DNA of 64,000 bases from the NCBI RefSeq assembly GCF_009727055.1, contig NW_024063731.1, positions 150,625 through 214,624 on the forward strand. The letters run 5' to 3'. Made by a program: the position numbers and the translations under genes. The notes beneath the pieces are model-generated. The model ran no database searches. It was not told the DNA's origin and saw nothing but the letters and a program-made list of their open reading frames with translations. The DNA is from Benincasa hispida. Its lineage: Eukaryota > Streptophyta > Magnoliopsida > Cucurbitales > Cucurbitaceae. Positions 11,780-22,847 of this stretch are shown piece after piece; position 1 is the stretch's first letter, and each line of letters begins with the position of its first letter.

Positions 11780-11995
11780 AAGAAATTCGGGCTTTAATGT
11801 TAGTTTTAAACCGACATTAAAGGGATGTCGATTGGCAACCGACATTAAAGATAGTGTAATTAAAGCTCTTTAATGTTGGTTGCCTTTAATGTCGGTTTTA
11901 AACCAATATTAAAGGTCTTTAGTGATTAAAGCCCTTTAATGTCAGTTGTAATCGACATTAAAGCCCTTTAATGTCCGTTTTATCAATTATTGTCT
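11780..11995. repeat. CACTA subterminal repeats
   Basis: About ten copies of a TTTAATGTCGGTT / AACCGACATTAAAG motif alternate in direct and inverted orientation. In CACTA families such repeats bind the transposase. The right end has only two or three recognisable copies. Confidence 0.85.
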
Positions 11996-12540
11996 TTTTT
12001 TAAAAAAATTTCGTTGCCAAATCCATTTTTTCGATCAAAAAGTATAACATGATACATCATCATCGAACGTTGTAGCTATGACATATTATTCATGTTTGGA
12101 TTATTAATCTATTACATTTAATCCATAAATTATGGTATAAAATTATAATTTCAAAGGTCGTACAATAATTCAGGCCTTGAAAACACAAATTACAAGTAAT
12201 ACAAACATTATGATTTTAGAAACATTATGGGTTTACTGTCCCTCTCCACTTGGTAAGTATGAATCCCTTCATAATTCTTCTTGAATAGACCCCCCAGCTT
12301 CAGCAGTGTCTGGTTATAGGCATTTTTGTCTGACCACTGTTGTTTAAAGGATCACAAACAATAAAGGTTTAAGACAAAGGATTGAAAGTGAAAATGTGAT
12401 CAGAATTCATATTCAACTAATCGTATTTATTGGGAATGTGCATAAATGGTACATTAGCATTCAAAGTATGCCAAAACATAAGCATAAGAATATGAAAGAA
12501 GAAAGGAAGAAATTAGCATTCAAAATCTAAAACTCACATG

Positions 12541-12692
12541 ATCCAATGACGACAAAAATGAAGAATCCAATAAGAATAGGGCCAACAAGGTAGTCCTTTC
12601 CCTTCTTTGTAACAGTCTCAAGCACAACCCCTCTTCAAAATGTTCTTTTTGAACCTTTCCACCTTCATTTTCCCTTGCTTTTGTTCACTGTC
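12541..12692 (-). pseudogene. Captured RAMP4/SERP-like fragment inside the CACTA element
   Basis: On the minus strand the sequence translates as KVERFKKNILKRG and, after a one-base frame change, ETVTKKGKDYLVGPILIGFF followed by IFVVIGS. This is the pattern of RAMP4 (stress-associated ER protein), a small tail-anchored Sec61-associated protein: charged N-terminal part, KKG.DY.VGP, then one hydrophobic membrane segment. It follows directly on a TraB-like segment with no intron between, so a chimera has formed. A splice-like boundary follows at 12541. The C-terminal exon may be the decayed piece at about 12260-12300. The frame change and missing start make it non-functional. The family assignment is from memory of the family, not from a search. 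Confidence 0.65.
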
Positions 12693-14081
12693 TTGCTATG
12701 CTTCACAGACCATGCAAGGTACTACAAATGCAACTATATTAAGAACTTTGTAACTGTGAATGTTGAAATGAAAAAATGGTGATTACAAATAAATGCAGAA
12801 GTAAAAACTGAAAATGCATTGTAGGATTGTACTTACAGTATTTCGTTCATGAATGAGAGGTTGAAGGAGGGACGGATAAGAAAAACTAAGCTTCTCATAA
12901 AGCTGCAAAGAACTACCATTTCCACCAAATTCCTAAACAACACATCCATTACGAAAGAACGAATTTTGCAACATTAGGAAGTATATGATGCATGTACTCA
13001 TTCGTACTTCAACAAAAATTGATATGCTTAATTATGTTCTTCAGATGTTAATAAGCAGGGTTCATAAGTAACAAAAGCAATCATATTGGGTGGAACACAC
13101 AAATGTTCGAGAAAACAAAGGAAAAATGTTAAACTTTGATTTGACTGAACCTCTTTGAAAGTTTTGTAAGTAGCCAATATGTATTCTAAACAAATGTTTC
13201 CAAATTTATGTCTCTTTGTCTGTATTTTCTATGGTCACCTCTGACTCAGTTCCTAGCCCGACCTATACTTATTGAAAGTTTAGTAAACATGGCCTAAAGC
13301 AAGGAAGTTTTCTTTTATATTGCATCTGTAATAACGCTAAATCACTTAAAAACATATACAATTGAAGCTTTAATATAGACAAGCTTTTAGCTAAGAAAAC
13401 ATTCCAAGAATTTTCCTAATATATAGATCCTTGATATATCTGAGGTTACTAACCTTACACTAAAAAAAGCTTTAAATTCATTATCACACTATCATTGAAG
13501 TTGGTTGTCTATGAATGATAACTAAAGGTGTCCACGGTTTGAATTCAAACAATCAATACAAGGTTTCGAGTGGGAAAGAACCTCATCATTGTTCTGAGAA
13601 AAATCAGGTTACGATGTTATTCCATGAACAACGGAGCTTACTAAACTCAACTTCAGTCCAAGTTAGAGCATTCCATGCCCTTTCTAGCTGTATGAATAAA
13701 TAAATCATATTAGAGTGATTAAATGGATTAAATTATCTGAATGGGCCAAATTCTACAGTCATTTGCACTTGCCAAAACAGAATAGTATCATCTTGCAAGA
13801 GAAAATACATATAGTTATTTCAATTGGCCGGTCCCCCAAAACTATTCAAGCACCAACATCTTCAGATGCTTTACGAGCAGCTCGAAACTGCATGATTAAT
13901 GAGAGTTTCATGAACTAGTTGTAGATATGCAGACCTATACACTGGTACATCTAGAAATTACTTGGTCATTTGAAAAGTTGTGTATTAAAGTACCTCGTCT
14001 CCAAAAGGACGGTTGACATCTGATGAAATTTTGGCTGAAAAAATGCAAGAAGCATACGCAAAGCAAGAGCAATTTGGCCTC
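12665..14081 (-). pseudogene. Captured TraB-domain gene fragments inside the CACTA element
   Basis: Five minus-strand exon-like blocks in the right order match the plant TraB-domain family (membrane proteins of mitochondria/ER contact sites): GGQIALALRMLLAFF (14081 downwards) with SSDVNRPFGDE after a frame change; FRAARKASEDVGA, a stop, then IVLGDRPIEIT (about 13885-13825); LERAWNALTWTE and, in another frame, LSLVSSVVHGITS (about 13690-13600); LQLYEKLSFSYPSLLQPLIH (about 12910-12850); YLAWSVKHSKTVNKSK (about 12725-12680). Splice-like AG/GT borders flank several blocks, so genomic DNA with introns was captured. Frameshifts and a stop show decay. The N-terminal part of the protein is not seen. 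Confidence 0.72.
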
Positions 14082-14445
14082 CTGAAAAATAGGAATGTTT
14101 TAGACAACTTTTATGATTGATGTTCAAGGGAGTATTAGAATTAGTTTTCTGATTGGTTGGTTCATTACTTTATTGTTATTGTCAACCATACTTTGATTGC
14201 CTATTTATCGAGCCAACTCCTTGTTGAAATTCAATAAAAGGCTATAAAGTTTCTCCATCAAATGTTTTTCATAAGCTTGATAAAAATTCATGGAAAGATA
14301 AAGATTGAATAATGACAAAGCAAACAGATTCAGATCTGCTTCAAACATTCCAAGATGGCAGAATATATTGGAAAAAGCAACCCTTAGAAAAATGGCATCA
14401 ACATAAATATACAAAATTTAAAAGTATTTCCAAAAGAGTTAAAGA

Positions 14446-15127
14446 GACTCAGACATCAAAGGAAGGATAAAACAGCACTAGCTCTCAAGCCTGGTGAAGG
14501 CGAAAGCTCTTAAGCAGCCACTGCGAATGTTTTGAGAAACAAGCCTTCAAGATATCATCATTGTTATCAAAACATCAAACCTAAATAGAGCATGGAGAAT
14601 CACTTAGATACCACCAGATGGCACTCGAAAAAGGGAAACAAAAATAGGGGAAACGGGGTATCAAGATAAGTTAAGAACAGAAGGAAAATATTTAATGATT
14701 TCCAGTGGCAAACGGAAATCAAGTTACAAACAAGTCCTAAACAGACCTAACAGTTCAAATGAGGTTAAAATATGAGTTAAGAGAAGAACCAACAGTTCAA
14801 ATGATTCTCCAGTGATAGGTGAAAAGAAAATAAAACCAAGAATTCAAATAAAAGAAATAGTACTTGTATATAAGATTTTCTAAGCAGCAATGATCAGTAA
14901 TATATAACTCATCTAAAGCCCAACAATAGTCGCTGGGGGGGTTTTGAAGAGCGAACATGCATTATAAAACAAAAACTTAAAAATCAAATCGTCGAGAAAC
15001 TAGAAGTAAAACTCTTAAATAGAGCCTCAGACATCCAAGGAAGGATAAGAACAGCAGAAGCTCTCAAGCCTGGCGAAGGCGAAAGCTCTCAGGTGGCCAT
15101 TGCGAATGTTTTAAGAAACAAGCCTTA
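14446..15127. repeat. Direct duplication inside the CACTA element (about 103 bp units)
   Basis: Bases 14446-14548 and 15025-15127 are about 85% alike (shared phrases AGCTCTCAAGCCTGG, GGCGAAAGCTCT, GAGAAACAAGCCTT-like end). The units are about 580 bp apart, and weaker similarity extends on both sides, so a 580-bp segment was probably duplicated in tandem within the element. Confidence 0.75.
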
Positions 15128-15254
15128 AATGTATCATCACAGACTCATTACCAAAACATCATACAAATCAATAAGAAAAATCAAATAAAAAAACAATAAA
15201 AGAGAATATAGAATGTGGGAAAATCTTAATGCATAAGCATCATAAAGGAAGCAA

Positions 15255-15640
15255 ATGCCAGAATCTCATCTCCCAAAGATCATTGTCGGCAACGTATAAC
15301 GCTGAACGGACCTCAGCTACGACGACACTGGAAGAACAAAAAAGTTGCTAGAATGAAGCTTGAACAATGAATAAATCAGACAAACCAGACAAACCAGTCC
15401 TAAAAAACATGTTTAAATGTATTGGCACGGAGCTTGAGCGGATTTCATAGATAGATCTAAGAGAGAAATGAAAAACATGAATGAATCAGACAAACCTTGG
15501 CTTCGAAGATGTAGAAAATAGAGCTTGAACGGTTCTTCCGATCCTTGACCTCAGCTGCAACTCCATCTCTTTCTTTCTTCTGATCACTTCTTCAATCTGC
15601 TCGCCTCCTCCGGCCACATTCACACTCCCGCCCCCCCCAT
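15255..15640 (-). pseudogene. Unidentified captured exons in the CACTA element
   Basis: Minus strand, a frame open from about 15632 to 15496 reads EQIEEVIRRKKEMELQLRSR and then IGRTVQALFSTSSKP, ending at a GT donor. A second block starting at an AG acceptor (15327 downwards) continues in phase as VVVAEVRSALYVADNDLWEM. The codon use and splice signals look like host exons. I do not recognise the gene; it might be the N-terminal part of the same captured gene or a third source. Confidence 0.45.
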
Positions 15641-16114
15641 ATGGAACTCTCGAGAGTTTCACTATACCAGCACCGAACCATCAACGAGTTTAGGCTTGAG
15701 AAGATCTACACGGTGGGTGAAGCCATTGCCAAAATAGGCCTCACAAGAACGAGGAGGAACAGGGGAGACCAAGGGAGATAAGAAGGCAATATGGGCTAGG
15801 GCTTGGAAGAATGTGGGTTTTCCGGGTAGGGGAAACGTTTTCCGGAAGTGGGATTCCGATGAGGGGAAGTGGTAGGGTAGGTTTTGGAGTGAAAAGTGAA
15901 GTAAATACAGAGAGTGAGAATGTTGAAACCGACATTATACATCCGATTTCACTTTTTTCAAACGATATTAAAACCCAAAATTATTGTAGTGTTGCAAATA
16001 ACCAAAACTTAGGGAGACAAACCCAATTTTCAATTTTTTCTTTATTTTTTGTTATTACATTTGCCCCATATATCTATACATATATCTCTCTGTATATGAG
16101 GATATGTATTGTAC

Positions 16115-16200
16115 TATCAGGCAAACACTATAATTGAGCTTCGTATAATTCTAACAATGAAGATAATTATTATTTACTTTTTATTAAATCCTTAAAATCT
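16115..16200 (-). other. MLP 3' UTR remnant
   Basis: On the minus strand this stretch matches the region downstream of the MLP pseudogene at the right edge (63338-63445): shared phrases GCAAACACTATAATTGAGCT and GATAATTATTATTTAC. It shows that the truncated MLP frame has been joined to its own downstream region. Confidence 0.75.
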
Positions 16201-16335
16201 CTAATAATCATGAATCTGATACAATATGGAAGAAATATTTGGAATATGGAATATTTCATGTTTGAAGAAATTATAAAATATGTTTGCATTTGCATTGACT
16301 TTTATTTCACTCACAAGCTCTCCAACAAGTGCCAT
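16201..16335 (-). pseudogene. Truncated MLP-like gene, 44 codons with intact start and TATA box
   Basis: Minus strand, ATG at 16335. The product begins MALVGELVSEIKVNANANIF and continues YNFFKHEIFHIPNISS, the start of exon 1 of a major latex protein-like gene (compare the intact gene at 30418). After codon 40 it runs into what is 3' UTR sequence in the copy at 63.4 kb and stops at 16201. Everything from mid exon 1 to the 3' UTR, including the intron and exon 2, is gone. The join lies in TTGT.TCAGATT, shared by both flanks. A TATAAAAG-type box lies 46 bp upstream, so a short transcript is possible. A functional peptide is unlikely, because the Bet v 1 fold needs about 150 residues. Confidence 0.82.
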
Positions 16336-16380
16336 TTTTTATGGAGTTCACACACACAATAATGTCCAGTACCCTCTTCT

Positions 16381-16390
16381 CTTTTATATA
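16381..16390 (-). promoter_or_regulatory. TATA box of the truncated MLP
   Basis: Minus strand TATATAAAAG, 46-55 bp before the ATG, in the position seen at the two other MLP copies. Confidence 0.6.
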
Positions 16391-16439
16391 CACCCTAGGG
16401 ATTCATTATTTTTTTAAGGTTAAATACTAGGGAATTTAT

Positions 16440-16625
16440 TTTAAATGATAAAACTGATGAATATATTTACAAATAATAGCAAAATGTCACAATCTATTTG
16501 CAATAGATTACGATAGTCTATCGTAGTCTGTCATGATCTATTGCAGATAAGTAAGTGAAATTTTACTATATTTATAAATATTTTAATTCATTTTTCTATA
16601 TTTAAAAACAACCGTGTATATTTGT
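16440..16625. repeat. MITE-like repeat with TCTATCGTAG inverted motifs (copy 1)
   Basis: Palindromic core around CTATCGTAGTCTGTCATGATC, with the tail TACTATATTTATAAATATTTT followed by AAACAACCG. The same tail and core recur at 28740-28890, 29670-29830 and 29960-30065. Confidence 0.5.
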
Positions 16626-17989
16626 TTTTTTTGTTTTTTTTTTTTTTTTACTTTTTGCTTCCTAGAATGATTTTTTAAAATTAATTTTTCTTATTGGTAG
16701 TTTTTTATTCATTTTCTTTATTTTGAATATTACATGATAGTTTTGAAGACTTGATGCTTTGTTTGATGATAATTTATTGGGAAAAAATATCAATTGAGTC
16801 CTTAAATTTTAAAATATTATATTTTCATTCATGTAGTTTAGAGGTTCAATTCTATTCGATTCTTAAAATTTTAAATATTAAACATTTAACCATGTACTTT
16901 AATATTAGTTTTATTTTCATTATTATTGAATATGGTATTTGACATTAACTTTCAAGTAATTAATTTAAAATAATTATGGAGAGAATTTTTAAATCAATTA
17001 TAATAGTCATGAAAGAATTAGGGATAACTAATTAATTATAGTTTAATGATAAATTGATAATTGATTAATTATAGTTCTTTTATTTTTTATTAAACAAACT
17101 AATAAACACTAATATTTAGGACTTTAGTATTAAGTAAAATATTAACGTTGTAAAATTGTAAATCCTGATGAAAACCAAATAGAATAATGTAACTTATGGG
17201 CACTTATGAAATCTATAGACCAAATAGAAACTAGATAAAAAAATTGCCACAATTTTTTTTTTTTAAAATAATTTTATTGCTCATAATGTTATTTATAATT
17301 TTTGTACTTTGAATTTAACTATTTCAATTTAGTGTCATAATTCCAAATGTCTAAATTTAATCACGTCCACTCAAATAAAATCTTAAATTTAGTTATTGGA
17401 AGTAATTGTTATGAAAATTGATTAAATTATTATAATAATTTTCATCCAATAAATGAGACCATATGAATTTGCTTCCAATATTTATAAAAAGAAGATTAAC
17501 AGAGACATTCAAGGACTATGTTTAAAATTCGTGGAAACCAACTGGACTTATTTTCGCATTTAAATAATTAAAAGGGTTAAAATCGAATAAGTTCAAAAAG
17601 GTATATGAACTTGTCATGTATATTTTAATTCTACCTTTTTGACATTGTATATATATATATAATTATGTATATTGAAAACCATCAATTAAAAAAAAAAAAA
17701 AAATCCTAATGGATGTAAAATATTTTATAGAAGAAAAAAGTTTGAGATAATACATTATAATAAGAATCTTTAGGATAGAGATGTGAGTATGAAAGAGAGT
17801 TAAAAAGAATATGTTGATCAATCCTATTATAAATATTACATGCAAAAATATATGTTTATACTTAGTGTCCTAAAAAGCTAAATGTCTTATCTTCCATTGT
17901 CTCATGTGTATTGGTTTATATTGTCCACATATCTTATCGGTATATATTAAATTTTTAATATAAATACAATACTCTATGGTAGTATTACT
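16626..17989. other. AT-rich intergenic DNA
   Basis: No gene or clear element seen. There are poly-T and poly-A runs (16625-16650, 17255-17270, 17688-17702) and a short (TA)n at 17648. The phrase TTGAGTCCTTAAATTT near 16795 and the rough inverse near 17585 hint at a decayed MITE. Confidence 0.5.
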
Positions 17990-19265
17990 GATAGCCAAAT
18001 GCTTGGTGTTAACGTAAATGTACGTGTGAAGTTATAATATAGTAAAACAATCAAAAGATCGAGTATCGTTCTCTGGAGATGAAATGTCTCGAATTTAACT
18101 TAATTACTCTAGATTTGTGTTTACTTTATCTATGGAATGGAAACTAGGTGAATGGTTTTTATTTTTAATTAAAGAAGACAAAGTAAAATATAAGTTTTAA
18201 TGTCAATGAAATGTTTACGTTTAAAAACCATTTTTAGAATTATCATATTTTAGTAACAATCTTTTTTCATGAAGTTCTAATTGATTACTAATTCCTTGAA
18301 ACCAAATAAGACAGCATGACAGTTAGAATAGTCATGATCAAATTTTATTATTAACCTAACTATTGGTATGATAGATTAATAACAATCCAACGTTATAGAT
18401 CAAATTAAACACACAATCCTTCTAATTGAACATTTAATTTATAATGCATTGAGAATCAATCAATGTAATAAGCACGATAATACTATAAAACAATCAAAAC
18501 TACGATGCCCATAAAAAATATTATGCACTAACTCAAATTTATAAAGAAGTTTATCAATATCCTAAAACTACACATTTAGCCACTCCTCGATGTTACAATC
18601 ATTCTCTCATATATACTGTAAGACCATGAATATATAAACAGAATATAGAGAAGAAAAAACACTACTCTCATGATGATGAATCTCGTCAATGGAACACGTT
18701 AGAAGACCTTGATTTTCACATCAGGATCTCGAACAACCTCCGGACTTTAATCTATTATTTTCTAGCTAAAACATTTCGTACAGCTTTGTAAATTTATGCC
18801 TAAAAGACTGGCTTTTGCTGCCGAAATATGGAATAAATAAGGAAAAGATTTTCGAAAATAACTTTTTTCCCTCTAAAATAACCCTGGCATCACAACACTA
18901 TAGGACAATATCGCAACGTGGTCTGAAATTTTACCACACGACAGTTCATAAAAAATTGTAGCACTGTGACACTATATGATAGTGTCACGGCGCTTTCGCC
19001 CATTTGTACAGCACTGCTCGTAGAACTACGACATCTCTCCAAGAATAGCTTCTATGGCATGCACCGAGGTGCGGCACCATGGAACTACTCTTTTTTTGGG
19101 CAACTTGGTTCTTTTTTCTTCACTTCTTTCGATTTTTGTTTGATTCTGATCTCTTTGGGCATATTTAGGCTTTTTCTTTTAGCTATTCTCATGTCTAAAT
19201 CACCGAGGTCCATTGACCTTTTGTTAGTCCCAAGCAAAAATAGAAGAAGACCGTAGTGAAGTTCC
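17990..19265 (-). repeat. Probable LTR of Gypsy remnant F
   Basis: Contains a cluster of short palindromes: a perfect 10-bp stem with 3-bp loop at 18966-18988 (GTGACACTAT / ATAGTGTCAC) and phrases like TATCGCAACGTGG, resembling the motif clusters in the LTRs of G and E. The minus-strand phrase AGAGAACGATACTCGATC near 18055-18075 resembles the end block of plant Gypsy LTRs. The edges are uncertain. Confidence 0.45.
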
Positions 19266-20649
19266 AATTAAACATGTAAATGATTCAAACTTTAATAATA
19301 AAAATAACATGCTAGATCTTAAGTTAAAACATTCAAGTAAATCTTTTATCATGAAGTTTCAATGTCAAATCTTTCCATCCTCGATGTGTGTGATTTACAA
19401 GTGACATTCAATTGAAACTAGAAAACCTAACCTTAGAATTAACAGAGTTTCTTCCGGTTTTCCCTACTCCAACTCATGCACCAATCATCAAGCAACCAAA
19501 AAGAAAATAGAAGAAGGTAATATATATCAACATAGGTGACTGAAATAAACACTCTTGGTATTCCTAAACTTGCAGTCTTTTACCTGGGGTACAGGCTTTT
19601 AGACATTCACCATAAGTATTCATACCCATAATTTTCATGGGTGTCCTAACTGATCATGCGAATGTAGCTCTTTTTATCCTGGTCCATATATACACATTAG
19701 AAGTTTAAATATTTCTCAATTTGTATTCTCTTAATATAATTTTTTTCTCTTTTGTGCACAATCAATTTTTCAAGAGGCAAATAAAACTCTTTTATTTTTT
19801 ACTTTGTATCACATTACAAATTATTATGAAAGACGACTATCTAACTAATGGAGCCTTTTGAGGTGACAACTAAATCAACCCCATTAACTAATTATTTAGT
19901 TAAAGATTCTAAAAATATGGGAGACTCCAAGAGAGACATAAATAAATCATAATTCAAGAGTATGCTATTCTTTTTCCAGAGCGCATTATCTAACATGCAT
20001 ATTCAAAGTACATTATAGACAATCATTATCAAGAGTATGCATATATACTGTTTTATCATTTTTCTTGTAAAAAGTAGAGAAAAATTAATCCAAATTTCAA
20101 CTCATTAAATCAACATGTATACATCCATAATTGCTCACTAACATGCATATAGCAAGATAAGGAAAACATATAAGTACGTAGTACGCCTCTCACCCCAAAC
20201 ATAGAAGGATATCTTGTTCTCAATGAATGAAAAAGATAAGAACAATCACATCAAGATATTGATGCAAGCCTCCGAGCATGCAGGAGTCCACCATACATGC
20301 TAATAGAAATAGTACTTTGTGTTAGGTAATTATCTTGAAATATTAGCAACGCCATGGTTTGTACTTTGTGCTAGTTAATGATCCTGACATATTAGTAACG
20401 CTAAGGTTTGCTCCAATTTAAAAATAAATAAATAAAATAAAATCTAACAAAAAATAATAAATTTGAGTTGTCTCCCGAGAAATGCTATATTTAACGTCTT
20501 CCAGCTAGATGGGACTCGTGCTTCATGTTAGATCCCATGGTTGTTTTTGTCAATCATTATTACCTCCACATCCTAAGATCAAATTATTAACACTATGCTG
20601 CCTAATGGGTAAAGTAACTAACATAACCTAGAACATCAGTCAACTCTCA

Positions 20650-20923
20650 AAATTTAGGTCAACAGAAGTAGAGTCCTCCTTCTTCATATGGAATTCAACA
20701 TAGGACATAGTCTCATGCTTAGGATGTGTTTCAACTACACTATCAATCCTATGACACGCATATGTACCTCATTTGTAGGCTTGAAAGGTCAATAAAGGTT
20801 GAAGACAACCTGCTCGTTGTTTACTCTGAAGGTCAACTTACCTTCTTCAGCAACGATCAGGCTCTTCCAATGGCTAAGAATAGTCTTCCTAGGATGATAG
20901 GGATCTTAGAGTCCTCCTCTATA
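20650..20923 (-). pseudogene. Gypsy F protease, C-terminal part
   Basis: Minus strand translation EEDSKIPIILGRLFLAIGRA, then with one stop and frame change IVAEEGKLTFRVNNEQVVFN. This is the conserved end of Ty3/Gypsy aspartic protease (compare VPIILGQPFL in element D at 51210). Its N-terminal continuation is at 22322-22405 beyond the inserted LTR. Confidence 0.8.
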
Positions 20924-22321
20924 TGTTGACTTTTTAGTCCTTAATCTCAAATTAATTAATTTTAATTAATTAATTAATCAATGTTTTGATGATAACAAAC
21001 TTAATTTTTAATTACTGAAAATCTTAGTATTTTAATATGTTCATAGCGTAGAGCTCGGAACAATGATTCCAGCACCTCTGAAATCACTCAAATCGGAGCT
21101 AAAACGAAGACGATATGACAGAAACAAGTGTATAGTAAAAATACCGTGGTGGATGGCGTGGCATAACAAGACCATTTGCATGTAGACATGTGGCAACATA
21201 TTGGTTGAATGGTGGATCATTAAGATATTAACATACGATGGACTTTTGATTTTTGGATTGATTTAAAATAAAAAAAATTGAAATTAAAAAGAATGAATTT
21301 AAAAAGAAAATGAATTACAAGGAAAATAAGTTTAATATTATTTTATGTTTGTGTCTAATGGCTAGTTTTTTACACATCGTATGTTTTTTATTTTTTGATT
21401 GATTTTAAAAAGAATGAATTTAAAAAGAAAATGAATTAAAAGGAAAATGAATTTAATATTATTTTATATTTGTGTCTAACGGCTAGTTTTTGACACATGG
21501 TATGTTTTTTTTTGGATTAATTTTAAAAAGAAAACGAATTTCAAAAGAAAAGAAATTTAATATTATATTTTGTTTGGTATGCTTAACGACTAGTTTAATT
21601 TAAAATTCCACCATTGATTTTATTTTTCAAAATCCCAAGGGTCCAAATTAATTGTGGTTTCTAAAAATTTTTTCCATCTCTATATAACCATCTTCCTCTC
21701 CAAATTTTTATACCAACAAATTTTACATTTCATAATCCTCCCAAAACTCAAAAGTTCCATTGTTGCTCTCTCTAAGTTCCCAATTTTTTTTCTTTTCATC
21801 TTATTCTTGAGAGAGTGTTATTGTATTGTGAGGATAAACTTGTTGAGTGCTTAAACTTGTAAATCCACTCTAGTGAGAGTTGTATTATGTTCTTCAAAAA
21901 GTCCAACATTTGTAACGGTTTGATCTAAACTGTGGACAGGATCGGGTTTTCTCTTGAACACGTAAAAGGAGCGGTGGTATAACGGTTGAGCTCTAATTCG
22001 TGGAAAGAGTCAGAAAGATTTTATTCAAATTCTCAAGAGGCGCTTGGGAGTGGATTACAGTGTCTTCTTCTCTAGCTCTTTCCTTTTTATTTTTGTAATT
22101 AATTTAAGCAATTTATTATATGTTTTAGTTTGTTCATATTGATTTGCTAAAATTTGATAGAATTAAATTATCACATTTTTTGTCATCTTATTTGTTGCAT
22201 AAATTGAATTTTTCTTATTATTTATAAAAAGTGTATTAATTAGTTTAATTGGGTTAATTTAGAAAAAAAGTTTAATTAAACCCTATTCACCCCCCTCTAG
22301 GGTTGTGATATCGATCCAACA
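20924..22321 (+). mobile_element. Solo LTR (Copia-like) inserted in the Gypsy F protease
   Basis: Starts TGTTGAC and ends GATCCAACA, with the typical 3' block TTCACCCCCCTCTAGGG (about 22287-22303). Flanking 5-mers CTATA (left) and CCATA (right) are one-base-different target duplications; removing the LTR and one 5-mer restores an open protease frame across the join. No internal region or second LTR is present, so it is a product of LTR-LTR recombination. A degenerate relative, same orientation, occupies about 39950-41230. Confidence 0.85.
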
Positions 22322-22405
22322 CCATATCCATCACCACAAAGTCTATGGGAAAAATAGACTTGTCGATCTTTACCAACACATACTTAATTATGGGTTTGAG
22401 AGTTG
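22322..22405 (-). pseudogene. Gypsy F protease, N-terminal part
   Basis: Minus strand LKPIIKYVLVKIDKSIFP continuing IDFVVMDME, which runs in phase into EEDSKIP at 20923 when the solo LTR is removed. Upstream of LKP the match ends. Confidence 0.78.
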
Positions 22406-22847
22406 TTTGGTGGAAAATTTTGTGTTACTCCCCTTCTTCAATTTTCTCGTTTTGAATTCTGGTGTGTGAGTTATTCTATAAGAGTTACAGGAATCAAAGA
22501 TACAAGACTCTCAATCTTTCTTTTAAGTATTCTCTCAGTAATTCCCTTCCTGTTCCAAAATAGAGAGGATCTCAAAATCCTTTATTTCTTGCTGGAGAAT
22601 AACAAGGAAGCCCTTTTGGTGGTGTCTGTGTGGTGCCCTATTTGTGTTTGTTCGGGTTCGAGGGAGAAGGTTACAGTTTATGTATTCATGATCTTGAGGA
22701 GATCATTACAAAGGGAGAATTTATGTGAAGAACCATCTTTAAGGGTAAGTTTTGTTTTAACTCTTCTTCTATCTATAGCGTTCTTATATTAATTAGATGT
22801 TTGTATCTATTTGTTTTCTCTAGTTTATGAGTTTTTAAGATTGATTA
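22406..22847. other. No gene recognised; possible LTR-type DNA
   Basis: A 129-codon open frame (22403-22792, +) has no recognisable domain and crosses the end of the protease remnant. Composition and phrases such as AAGGGTAAGTTTTG resemble LTR leader DNA. Confidence 0.35.

Larger units (their letters stand above)
11774..15991. mobile_element. CACTA (En/Spm-type) transposon, non-autonomous, with TSD TTG
   Basis: The left end reads CACTAGAAGAAATTCGGGC and the right end is the inverse of CACTACAATAATTTTGGG. TTG precedes base 11774 and follows base 15991, the 3-bp target duplication expected of CACTA elements. Subterminal repeats of the type TTTAATGTCGGTTTTAAACC in both orientations fill the first about 220 bp, with a shorter, more decayed set at the right end (15925-15980). 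No transposase was recognised. The 4.2 kb interior instead carries minus-strand exon-like pieces of at least two host genes. It would have needed a transposase from another element. Confidence 0.9.
17990..22405 (-). mobile_element. Ty3/Gypsy remnant F (minus), nested by a solo LTR
   Basis: Order on the minus strand: protease (22405-22322 and 20923-20650), 3' spacer with the phrase GACGTTAAATATAGCATTTC (about 20500) common in plant Athila/Tat-like Gypsy elements, and LTR-like DNA down to 17990. RT, RNase H and integrase are deleted. The protease is split by a 1.4 kb solo LTR at 20924-22321. Lineage is inferred from the protease and spacer style only. Confidence 0.65.

Noticed and set aside
15811..16137. 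108-codon open frame on the plus strand
   Set aside because: Runs across the right end of the CACTA element and its target duplication, antisense to captured DNA; no domain.
18966..19256. 96-codon open frame on the plus strand
   Set aside because: Antisense to LTR-like DNA of Gypsy remnant F; hydrophobic run is due to T-rich sequence.
20726..20929. 67-codon plus-strand frame
   Set aside because: Shadow of the minus-strand Gypsy protease.
22403..22792. 129-codon open frame on the plus strand
   Set aside because: No recognisable motif, begins in the antisense of a Gypsy protease and lies in LTR-like DNA.
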